Positions 53,552-64,000 of a stretch of DNA of 64,000 bases are shown here, one piece after another (position 1 is the first letter of the stretch; each line of letters opens with the position of its first letter). The stretch comes from Malaya genurostris (Eukaryota; Arthropoda; Insecta; Diptera; Culicidae), in NCBI RefSeq assembly GCF_030247185.1, contig NC_080571.1:248469771-248533770 (forward strand). The letters run 5' to 3'. The notes under the pieces are model-generated. The model made no database searches, was not told the DNA's origin, and saw only the letters and a list, made by a program, of their open reading frames with translations. A program made the position numbers and the translations under genes.

Positions 53552-54046
53552 ACTATGTGTCATGCTGAAGCAACTCATTTCATCGGCATAAATCATAATA
53601 CTACTAGAGTTATATCATTCAAATGGGTATGAAATACTGTACTGCTCGATATGATGAAGAGTTGAAGTAAATTTGACTAGTTCTTCAACGCTCCGAAATT
53701 CTCGATGATATCAATGACGATGCTGACATCATACACCACAACTGAGTGGAAGAGACGTTGTCGTGTAATTTACGACAGGGGTTCAAGATCTGATTAAACA
53801 TTTTATGGCACGACAGTCAAAACTCCCGTGAATTGTTGAATGAACGATTTTAGTTCACTTTCAAAGTGTAAATTAACTCTCATAATCGTTTTCTCACAGA
53901 CAACCTGTTCCCTTTTTTTTAATTTTTCTCAAAAAACGAATGACAGTTCTTTTCAAACTCTCATCAGGAACCGTGTTAATTGCGAAAACCGTGTAAATAA
54001 AAACCGTGGTAATTCCAGAATCCGTGTAAAAAGAGACCTTAGTGTA

Positions 54047-56060
54047 CAATAGTTGTGAATAAATATTCGTAATACCGGAAGAACTTAAAGATATGTTGCA
54101 CAACACAGAAAAATTGCGCTTTTTCCATAACACAACAGTTACTAAAATAGTCATATAAACTAACTTGATAAAATGCACAATCAGTAGAAAAATACAGGAC
54201 AGCAATTTAACATGCTACTTGGAAATTGTAATGAAGTAGAGCATACAGATTGAGGAAGTAGCAGAGCTATGTTGTAAGTTGAAGTTGTTTAAATGATTGA
54301 TTTAAAGAGAGTCAGCGAGAGTGGTACATTGCTTGTAAAAACGGTCAATAAAGCTCATCGGTCTATAAGTCTGACAGACAGATCGCTCTAGTGTTCAACA
54401 GAAACACTCTTCAGATTTGATCTGTCAAAGTTTCGTGACATTCGGTTCGTTTTTCGGCTTTCGGCGATGCTACTTTTGGAAAAGATGGTGGTGAGCTCAC
54501 TTCATCCACGTCCCTTGTCGTTATTTTTTTCGTAATAGTAATTTTCCATCGTTTGCTATCGTTTTGCATCAGTTCCTATCTCTTTGCAAACTTAAAATGT
54601 GTTGAGATTTTATCATCAACAGCACATTTGATGACGTTTTTACACGAAAGAAATGGCATTGTAAGGGAACACGTATTCACCGAGTGACGCCAATTGAGTC
54701 CACACATTTTCTCACAGAACAGGTTGTTTTGACGCTAGTTTAGTGCTTATATGACCAGCTAAGGATCTTCCTAATTGTTTGACCTTCAATATGCTGTTCT
54801 CACCAAGAGCATTGTTAGATTTTTTTTATTCTGAAACTTAATTTTTGTATATTTTGATTTGGCTCAAACTTTGCATAAGCGCTTTTTATAGCCAAACAAA
54901 AGAATTTGCGTCATCAGTTTGTCATTTCAACTCTAGTCTTGCTTTTGAAAAAAGACCAGACATAATTCCCTTGAAAATTTTAAATCATGCATATCTCTGA
55001 AACGGTGGGTCCGATCGATTTGGTGTCTTCTGAAATGTTTTAGGCAATTATAAGGACAATGTAAAAAAATCAGTACTGCCATATAGTAATACTGGCATAT
55101 TTTCAGAACGGAGTGACAAATATTTTCAAAATAGCGTAAATTTTTTAAAAACATGAAAATATTTTTTTTGCATTTTTAACCAAAATTTTATGGACGAAAG
55201 ATAAGTTTCCAATAAAAAAGTATTTGATCAAAATTTTGCTATATGCCACCGTTGTCTAGAAAACAGCGGTTTAAAAAAAAGATACTGGCAATTTTTATTT
55301 TTGTAACGATTTTGGATGGTCTTTGAATCCTGTAACATAGAAGCAAACTTTCTTGAAACAGTAAATAAATTGTTAAGCAAAAGTTAGATTTGAAGAATGA
55401 AGTACAAAATGAATACTTTTTTCTACAGGGATTGCGCCAACGTGTTGTTTAACCCATTGCTAAATCGAACACTTTTTAGATATTTGAAAAAACATTTATT
55501 AAGGGGCGGGTAGGGTCTAACACTTTTGAAAAATCATTTATTATTTTCTTTCAATTTTCTGATAGTAAAACATTTCAAGAATATTCTGTGAAATTTTGAA
55601 ACTCAGCAAGTTATGGGCCTTTATCTTTGCCGATCTCATACTACAAAGAAATAAGAGCTGCGCACACAGGCCCAAGATTTCTGCTTCGATTGACTTAAAA
55701 ACATTCTTGAAATGTTTCATTATAACATAATACAAAAGAAAAAATATGGCTTTTTGATAATGTTAGAGATTACGTGCTCCCTTGAGTAAAAAATTGTTTC
55801 CTTCGATTTTATAGACAATAAACTTTAAACGCGTTTTTCTCGAAAGCAAGTTTTGAAAGTCCGTGTCCATCGTCATTCAAAAACTACTGCACCAAAATTT
55901 TGCACACACTTTCTACATATAAAAACCAGACCCCAACGTTTTCCTTTTCGTTGTTTGTTACTTTAGGGAAGTTTAACAGCTACAAAATGGCCGATTTTTT
56001 CGTAAACAATCGTACTTTTGTATTTAAACAATTTAAAAAAATTAAAACAAAATAAAAAAA
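54047..56060. other. No gene recognised (2 kb), repeat-like
   Basis: AT-rich with phrases typical of dispersed non-coding repeats ('gcatatctctgaaacggtgg' near 54990, 'gaaagtccgtgtccatcgtc' near 55855). No frame above 73 codons. Confidence 0.45.
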
Positions 56061-56063
56061 ACT

Positions 56064-57196
56064 GTTTTAATCCATCTAGTGGTGTAATGATGCCTTTCTC
56101 ATATCAATCATACCATCATATATAATACTGTGGTATTCTTCGAAATAATGTTCTTCGATTCCTAAAAGGAATAATCGAAATCGGTTTGTTTGACCGTCTA
56201 CTGATAAAAACTATTAATTGGAGAAGATTTGAGGTCGATTTAGAAAACTTTTTACGGGTTTTCGCCCTTTTCAGTGATGGTATACAATTTTTAACACACT
56301 TTACCTTATATTTCCGGATCCGGAAGTCGAATCCAGATGAAATTCAGGAATTACGTATGGGACCGCAAGTCATCACTAAGCGCATTTATGAAGTCAATTC
56401 ATGCATCGAATTAATTGCAGGTTCAGAAACTGTCTGGTTGACCCACTAATAATTTTTTGGAGTTTATTGTTGAGGACCTTAAAAGTCGGACCAGGATGAA
56501 TCTAAACAGCAACCTATGAGACTATAGGAACATTAATTTGAGCCTAATTTTGTGGAAATCGATCAAATCATCTATGAAAAAATTGAGTGAGTTTCGCTTT
56601 AGACTTTTTGATCACTATTTCCGGTACTTCTGGAACCGGGAACTTGGAACCAGAATAGTCGAAGTCGGTTCGTTTAGTAAGTAACTAATACAGCCAACAA
56701 ATTGAATTAGTTTTAAGCCAAATCCAGAAGAGTTTTGCCATTTCTTGTCGTTCTTAATGACAAATATTTAAACACGCTTTACCCTATGAAAGCATGAACT
56801 CAATAGCAACCTATGAGACTACGAGATTTTTTATTTTATGAGTGACATTATTTGACACATTTGACACAAGGATATAGAACACTTAGCCCTCTGGTCCAAT
56901 TTTCACTAGTCACGCTGCGAACGGAGCTAAGCCGCTCGTACCCACGCGTACCAGTTTTACATCGTCATTTTTAATGTTTTGACACTCATCGCCCTATAAT
57001 TTCGGAACCGGAAGTCGGATCTGAATGAAATTACACTATGCATTTGACGAAAATGAGAGCTTTAATTTGAATCATGATTCGTGAAAATCGGGTTAACCGT
57101 TGCTGAGAAATCGAAGTGAGTTCCTTTTTAGGAGATTTTCTTCATTATAATCGGTGCTTTCGGAAGATGTGCGCCTCGTTTTGCCATCGCTTGTGA
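56064..57196 (+). repeat. A-family composite copy 1
   Basis: Starts with the head motif 'ttttaatccatctagtggtg', then several cores ('tttccggatccggaagtcga', 'acttctggaaccgggaac', 'atttcggaaccggaagtcgg'), each followed by 'gaaaatcg-tt-a-cc'-type sequence. It has no CA tract or end module before the next head begins at 57203. Confidence 0.8.
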
Positions 57197-57202
57197 AAAA
57201 AC

Positions 57203-59096
57203 GTGATTAATCCACCTAGCAGTGAGATGATGCCTTTTTTTTATCAATTCGCATGTGTTTTTTGCATGAATATTCTTCGGTGTTTAAGTTTTCATTACAT
57301 TATTTTAATGACCGTCGTTTTAAGCGACAATTTGAGATTGTAATCACTCATTACTCTGTAATGTCGAAACTGCAAATACAATCGAATTTAAATCTAGAAG
57401 TGTGATAATCGATTAAACATGCCATGATATGTAAGTTCCACTTTAGAGTTTACGGCAATTTAAGGTACTTCCAGAGCCGGTATTCAGGAACCAGCATAAC
57501 CCAAACCGATTCGTATGGCCATATGACAAATAAATTACAGTTTTGAGTACAATTTTGAAGCTTAATTGGATAAAGTTCATTAATTTTTGTATGTAGTATA
57601 AAACTAATTAATTTTGTATATAAGTTTAATTCAATTTGAATTTTTATTTCTGAAATTTGATTAGGCTTTTTTGAGAAAACGATTGAGCTTTGAGAAACGA
57701 TTTTATACTGGAACCGGAATTCTAAAATTGGTATGGCCGAAGTCAGATAAATTCACCTGAATAGCTGTATAGTATACATTTGTTTCAAAATATTTGAAAA
57801 TCAGTGAAGACATCTTTGAGAAATCATAGCTTGAATTAAATTTTTAGGTGCCTTCTGATCGACAACTGAATACCACTAAAACTGAAAAAAGTTAATATTT
57901 TTTATCGACTATCCAAATCTGCTAACCCGATAAACCTGATTAATTTATGTGGAATAGACATTTTTATACTAATCACCCTGTATCCCCGAAACCGGAAGTT
58001 GGATCTGACTGAAGAGCAAGATGTTTTATAGAATCTTAAAACTTTTCATTTGAATTTTAGATGATTCTTAGATTTAATTTGAATCTTAGATCGGTTCAGC
58101 CATCTACGAGAAGAATGAGTTACACAATTTTGATTTCGTTTCATATATCCTCCTGTAGTTCCGGAACCAGAGGTCGGAACCAAACATAATTCAGGAACTT
58201 TGTTTGGGAGCATACGAATTTTCGTATGAATCTGAATTTGTAGAAAAGAAATTTTCAGAGAAAATTGAGTGAAATTATTTGTCACACACGCATTTGCTGA
58301 TCTCGACGAACTGATTCGAACGGTATATGGATGTTATGTTCTTCCAGCATTTATTGCTGTAAGTAGTTTAAAACAATATAATTAAAAACAAATCTGCCAT
58401 CATCTGGTTTATATATGTCATATTCGAACGATTATGTTGCCAAAAACGAGCCTTGCTAAAATCGGTCCGAGGCAAATTGTCATGAAAAAGGATGCTGTAC
58501 ACAGTCTTCTTGGTACTTAGAAACAATTGTATGTAACAGAATAGAAAATCGTGTTTTCCGTTGCTCCCAAGAATTGCTTTGTCATACAGCGCTCAAAACT
58601 CCTACTGCTGGAATAGGGGGAAAAGTCGCTTATACAAAAATGTCGATATCTCCGTTGAAAATGGACGGATTTTAACAATCTATTGCTTGTTGGAAAGCTA
58701 TTACCGTGTGGAATCTAAGTATGGATACATATTCTGTTTTCAAGGTCAAGTGTGACAGATGCTGTCAAAAAACTAAAAAATTTGACACAAAACTTCGTAT
58801 AACTCAAAATGTAAACATCCGATCTCAAAACCATTCAATAGCGTTCTGGGTGACGGGGAGACCTTTCATTTGCGACTAGTTTGATCAAAATCGGTTCAGC
58901 CATCTCTGAGATCTCGACCTCTTAGTTGACAACACACATACAGACACACACACATACACACACACACACACAGACATTTGCTCAGTTCGTCGAGCTGAAT
59001 CGATTGGTATATGTCATTCGGCCCTCCGGGCCTCGGAAAAATTTTCGAAAGTTTGAGCGAATTCTATACCTATTTTTTATATATATAAAAAAAGGT
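57203..59096 (+). repeat. A-family composite copy 2 (paired with 61.5-64 kb)
   Basis: Head 'gtgattaatccacctagcag' at 57204, several cores, an end module at about 58290-58330, then a distinct 'ttgctcccaagaattgcttt' segment (58561-58920), a short CA tract, a second end module (59000-59040) and a terminal stem 'cctattttttatatata' / 'taaaaaaaggt'. The frame 58561-58755 is repeated at 63640-63837 only because the DNA is duplicated. Confidence 0.8.
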
Positions 59097-59099
59097 AAA

Positions 59100-59722
59100 A
59101 ATACTAATGAAATTTTAAATTTTCGCTAATTGCACTCTAATGCCAGAAGCGGAAGTCGGATCTGGGTGAACGTTTCAAAAACTTTTTAATGAATTTTAAG
59201 AACTTTTTTTTGCTTTTTATTTTGTGAAAATCCATTAAGAAATTTATAAGAAAATTTAAGGCGAATATGTTCATAAATTTGCACATATTTCCTTGTAACT
59301 GCGGAACCGGAAATCGGATCCAAACGAAATTCAGGAAAATTGTATGAGTCTCTAACACCTTTCGTTTGAATCTAAATTAAAATCTAAATGAAAATCGGTT
59401 AATCCATCGCTGAGAAACGTGTGAATCTTTTTTTCTCCTTTTTTAGTGCATATCGCCCTGTAATTCCGGAACCAGAAGTCGGATCGGGATAAAATTCAAT
59501 AGCAGTCTATGGGACCTTTTATTTGAATATGAGTTTGTGAAAATCGGTTCATTAATCTCTGAGAAAATTGAGCGATATTATTTGTCACATACACACATAC
59601 ATATACACACAAAGACATTTTGTGATCTCGACGAACTGCGTCGAATTGTTTATGACACTCGGCTCTTTGCATCTCGATTGTTAAGTCGGTTTTCACAGCG
59701 ATTGTTTAGTCTTTCTATATGA
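59100..59722 (+). repeat. A-family copy 3
   Basis: Three cores ('atgccagaagcggaagtcgg', 'ctgcggaaccggaaatcgg', 'attccggaaccagaagtcgg'), 'gtcacatacacacatacata' and the end module 'ctcgacgaactgcgtcgaat', ending 'gtctttctatatgacatggg'. Confidence 0.8.
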
Positions 59723-61530
59723 CATGGGCAAAAAATTAGAAATGGATCCATTTCATTACGTTTATGATTGACAGCTGTTTATTTTTTGTAAACTCGTATG
59801 GCATCTAAAACTTCAGCTTTTTTTGGATACGTTAAAAATTGTGAGAAAATAAACATTTTCGCTATTTCCATACAATCAAACTTACCATTATTTACGAAAG
59901 TAATTTTGGAAAGTTATGTTGAAATTCGAACGACTGATGAATATCACTTTCTATTCAATTGAATCGGCCAAACGTAATCGAACGAGGACTACTCATGCGC
60001 TCACTGTACCGAACCAAAATGGCATTGAACTTCCAAGGCCCCTTACAGCGCAAAAATGGACACAGGAATCAATGGAGGGAAAAAAACAACACACCAACCC
60101 TATAATCACAAATAATCGGGCGGTCGTTACTTACATCTGCCAAGCATTCTGGGAAAACATCCAGTTGCTGTCGGGCACACTCACTCCCGCCCGTAATCAC
60201 CTCCCGTGCCGCGTCATTATCATTATCATTGTAATCCATTTCGATACTCCGCAGCTCCCCCGAGGGGTTGCCACGGAAACAGAACCGGCTGCTGTGCGGC
60301 GCTCGGTAATTGCCTCGTTTGTATGTTTATCAGGAGCAAATGGCTCGGGGCTAAAGAACTGAAGGACTTCTGAGCATCAGAACATTTCAGCGACAAGACA
60401 AGCGGCCATGTCAGATGCAGTACGGTACGAATGGTTTACGGAAAATTCTGTCCTACTAACTAACGTTCGTAAAGTTTATATCCCTAATTTATAGTTAATG
60501 ATGCTAGTGGAATTAAATCTTAAGTAATTATTTGGATTGGCTATTCTATCAAAGGCAAATTCAAAGCATACACTAAAAGCTACCCTTTCGAAATGTTCCA
60601 TTAGGAAATTCCAATCCACTGAAGAATTAATTAGACATACTTCGAATATATGCACAGTTTTCCATTCAGTACTTTTTACTGTGCTAATAAAAGCTCGATT
60701 GTATTCAGGTAAATTTAATGGCTTTATGAGTAGGTATCCAATGATGAAAATCTCTTGTAACTACGTAAATACCGGCTGAATGACTCGTTTTCAAACTGTC
60801 TGTGAACAAATCTCTCCTTACGAGCGAGATAGGGTAATCGTCAAACAATAGAAAAGAGTGAAACAATTGCCTCGACAATACCATTCATGAACAAAATCAA
60901 CAACATTTCATCCGGAAACAAAGAGAGTACCAGAAGAGATTTATTGGACGATATGTGTTTAGAGCTCGTATTCTTGAAACAGAAGTGTACCGAATAGAAA
61001 TCTATAACCGTAGCACTACAAGGAACCGCTTTCAACGCTTTCGTTGAGGGAAAAACTATATCCAGTATTATTATTCTTCACTTTCAAGGAAAATGTTAAT
61101 GAAAGTAAAAATTTTCGATTTATTTTTAGGACCACCAAATTGATCCCGAAGACCTGTTCACGATATTTTCCTCCATTGAACAGAAAACAACGGATTGAAA
61201 CTGAAATAATTAATCGAACTAGCGAGTGGATTATTTTTCCGGGTGGCAATTATGTGCTGATACTTCGCTTTAGAAAAATATGTCACCAATTTTGAATACG
61301 ACAATATTTTATGTACAATTTTCCTATCTTATTATTTAACTCAGATTTTACATAAAAACTCTTCACGTAGAAGAGGGTATTTTCATGATCGACTTATTTT
61401 TTCGATTTTGTCCTTATTTTGAGAAGGGTCTAGTTGAAAATTGTATGATTTTTTTTAAAGAACATATTTATGATAATGCCTTCCAATAGAAAAAACTCAT
61501 TGAAACATTTAAACGATTATATTATCAAAA
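59723..61530. other. No gene recognised (1.8 kb)
   Basis: The segment at 59910-60400 is GC-richer, with one frame of 148 codons (59916-60362) lacking any recognisable domain. It may be unique host sequence (UTR, promoter or intron). The rest is AT-rich with short frames. Confidence 0.4.
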
Positions 61531-61532
61531 AC

Positions 61533-64000
61533 GTGATTAATCCACCTAGCATTGAGATGATACCTTTTTTATCAATCCGCATGTGTTTTTGCATGGATAT
61601 TCTTAGGTGTTTTAGTTCTCATGACATTATTTTAATTATCGTGGTTTTAAACGGCAAATTGAGATTTTAAGGTAGCGCTTCGCCGTGGTCAGGTCGAAGC
61701 AAGACAACTCACTGCTTCCTCTTGCTTTGTCGCCGAAATTTCACCCTAAATTGCAAATTTCTAAAATACTAACCCGATTTCCGAAAAATCAAAAACATAC
61801 GATTGTAGGTAAATGATTTTACTATGCATTTGGCGAAAAATATCAGTTAGAAATCTTTTCTTTCGCGAGATTTCGTGCGAGTTTTGTTAAAATTTGGATT
61901 TCTTTTTTCCTTTTCTCGCTATGAACAACTCGCATATGTAGGGATGTGCTACGTTTTCAACAAAGCGTCAAAGCTAGTAGCGATGGAAATCATTACTGAT
62001 TTCTGGTTCTACTGAAACATGAATAGAAATTATTTTACAAAGTAGTAACACTTACTTACATTTTCTACTCATCTATATTCAACGTTTACGCAGAGAGAAC
62101 GGACAACGAAAACAAAAGAAATGTTGTTAGCGTCTACCGCATGTAGCATTTTGTACACCCCAATGCATGCGTTGACATTGTGTGCGTGCGAAAGAATAAG
62201 GAAAAACTCATTTATTTTTATAACTCGCACGAAATCTTTCGATAAAAATGTTTATCAGGCACAATTTATATACGAATCGATAGAAAAATTAATTATCTAG
62301 AATCGTATGTTCTTGGAATTTCCGTTTTCTTCCCCGTTTTCTCACAATTTTGGGTAAAGTGCGTGAAACCCCGGGATAGGCAGCGAACTCCTGTGACCAC
62401 GGCGAAGCGCTACCTTAATCACTCATTACCCTGTAATGCCGAAACTGCAAATCGTATCGAATTTCATTCTTAACGTGTGACAATCGATTGAACATCCCAT
62501 GAGATGTCGAAGTAAGTTCCACTTTAGAGTTTTTCGTCATCATTTATGGTACTTCCAGAGCCGTTATTCAGAAACTAGCATAACCCAAAATGATTCGAAT
62601 AGCCTTAAATCAATACGCCAAACAATTTACATCTTCTATATCGGTATGAATTTTAAAAACTCATCATCTGTAATTCCAGAATCGGATAAAATTCACCAAT
62701 TTTGTATGGGACCTTAAGTCCGGATTTGTATTTTGTATGAGACCTGAATTTTTGTTTTTGAAGTTCAATTTGGCGAAAATGATCGAGAAATTTTAAGAAA
62801 ATAATTGAGCTTTGAGAAACGATTCGATACTGGAACCGGAATTCTTAAAATCGGTGTAGTCAAAATCAGTTAAATTCATCTAAGGAGTGAGAAATTGTAG
62901 TGCGAATTAAAATTTGGTGGTACATTCCGAATCCAAAACCGCTACCGCTCCAAAACGAATACCGCTCAAACTGAAATAAATTTATTTGGCAATCGACTAT
63001 CCAAATCTGTCAACCCGATAAACCTGATTAAATTATGTGCAATAGACATTTTTATACTAATAACCCTGTATCTCCTAAACCAGAAGTCGGATCTGACTAA
63101 AAAGTAAGATGTTTTATAGGATTTCAAGACCTCTCATTTGAATCATAGATTGGTTCAGCCATCTACAAGAAAAATTAATTGCATTATTTTAATTTCGTTT
63201 CACATATCATCCTGTGGTTCCGCAATCAGAAGTCGGATCCAAACGTAATTCAGGAACCTTGTTTGGCAGTATACGACTTTTCATATGAATTTGAGTTTGT
63301 AGAGTTTGTAGTTTAGCCATCTCCGAGAAAATTGAGTGAAATTATTTGTCACACACGCATTTGCTGATCTCGACGAACTGAGTCGAATGGTATATGGTGT
63401 TATGTTCTTCCAGCATTTATTACTGTAATTAGTTTATAACAATATAATTATGGAATTGCTTTCAACTCGAAAATTCTGCCATCATCTGGTTTACATATGG
63501 CATATTCGAACGATTATGTTGCCAAAAACGAACCGTTCTAAAATCTGTCCGAGGCAAAATGTCTTGAAAAATGATGCTGTACACAGTCTTTTTGGTACTT
63601 AGAAACAATTGTATGTAACAGTATAAAAAATCGTGTTTCATGTTGCTCCCAAGCATTGCTTTGTCATACAGCGCTCAAAACTCCTACTGCTGGAATAGGG
63701 GGAAAAGTCGCTTATACAAAAATGTCGATATCTCCGTTGAAAATGGACGGATTTTAACAATCTATTGCTTGTTGGAAAGCTATTACCGTGTGGAATCTAA
63801 GTATGGATACATATTCTGTTTTCAAGGTCAAGTGTGACAGATGCTGTCAAAAAACTAAAAAATTTGACACAAAACTTCGTATAACTCAAAATGTAAACAT
63901 CCTATCTCAAAACCATTCAATAGCGTTCTGGGTGACGGGGAGACCTTTCATTTGCGACTAGTTTGATCAAATTCGGTTCAGCCATCTCTGAGATCTCGAC
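61533..64000 (+). repeat. A-family composite copy 4, interrupted by a MITE; runs off the window
   Basis: Same order of blocks as 57203-58920, offset by 4330 bp before the MITE and about 5081 bp after it. The last 359 bases differ from 58561-58919 at only about three positions. Confidence 0.85.
61671..62414. mobile_element. 744-bp MITE with 21-bp perfect TIRs and TTAA duplication
   Basis: TIRs starting GGTAGCGCTTCGCCGTGGTC (61671-61691 and 62394-62414) are identical over 21 bp. TTAA flanks both ends (61667-61670, 62415-62418). The interior is non-coding. The paralogous, uninterrupted sequence at about 57345-57365 (gagattgtaatcactcatt) shows the site before insertion. Probably mobilised by a piggyBac-type transposase. 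Confidence 0.92.

Larger units (their letters stand above)
52186..54044. mobile_element. TA-flanked DNA transposon/MITE, interrupted by a second element
   Basis: 23-bp inverted ends (52186-52208 and 54022-54044) begin CACTAAGGTCTCTTTTT and differ at one position; TA flanks both (52184-52185 and 54045-54046). Subterminal 'ccgtgt' motifs recur at the right end. Without the inserted 52405-53559 block the element is about 700 bp and has no clear transposase, though scattered frames may be decayed coding sequence. Confidence 0.8.

Noticed and set aside
58561..58755. Conserved 64-codon frame also found at 63640-63837
   Set aside because: Conservation is explained by duplication of the whole DNA segment; flanks are equally conserved and there is no domain.
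59916..60362. 148-codon frame in a GC-richer segment
   Set aside because: No recognisable domain, an Ile run from an ATC repeat and no sign of splicing; kept only as a note on possible unique sequence.

Overview
The window is eukaryotic, AT-rich and dominated by repeats. It most likely comes from a mosquito (Culicidae) genome. Three observations suggest this: an ITmD37E DNA transposon (16822-18100), Jockey-, CR1- and RTE-like LINE copies side by side, and a large dispersed family carrying the markers GGAACCGGAAGTCGGATC and CGACGAACTGAGTCGAATGG, which I associate with culicid genomes. I see no complete host protein-coding gene. The only host-gene trace is a short histone H2B-like 5' end with a TATA box near 37.8 kb.

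Layout. 0-2.4 kb: end of one A-repeat, then unassigned sequence. 2.4-6.7 kb: a decayed but full-ended Jockey-type LINE with a 12-bp target duplication. 6.9-9 kb: a tRNA-derived SINE, A-repeat pieces, a 237-bp TA-flanked MITE and a mariner scrap. 12-16.5 kb: a foldback MITE, an ORF1-only LINE piece with a zinc knuckle, another MITE, a ~200-bp inverted dispersed repeat and a rearranged mariner. 16.8-18.1 kb: complete but inactivated ITmD37E. 19.0-23.9 kb: a near-intact CR1-like LINE with two long open frames (PHD-finger ORF1; endonuclease plus reverse transcriptase ORF2), the strongest coding content here. 25.5-29.3 kb: foldback and TTAA MITEs, a deleted mariner, a decayed RT fragment and a CAGATTT-rich MITE. 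29.6-35 kb: A-repeat pieces, a Cys-rich ORF and a miRNA-like hairpin. 36.4-38.4 kb: a 1.2-kb foldback, the H2B-like fragment and a large (ATT)n microsatellite. 38.8-39.8 kb: an RTE-type LINE with an internal deletion. 40-45.5 kb: no genes recognised. 45.5-52.0 kb: a higher-order satellite array. 52.2-54.0 kb: nested transposons. 56-64 kb: further A-repeat copies, one broken by a 744-bp TTAA MITE.

The most unusual structure is the 46-52 kb array. Each 1.24-1.78 kb unit joins a ~300-bp near-perfect palindrome, 3 or 6 copies of an exact 168-bp subrepeat, a (CA)n tract and a conserved end module. Neighbouring units are shuffled mosaics. The array could act as a hairpin or piRNA-type small-RNA source, but that is inference. 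The genes do not form a pathway; they are independent, often nested, mobile elements. Family assignments rest on motifs and memory of the families, not on database searches.
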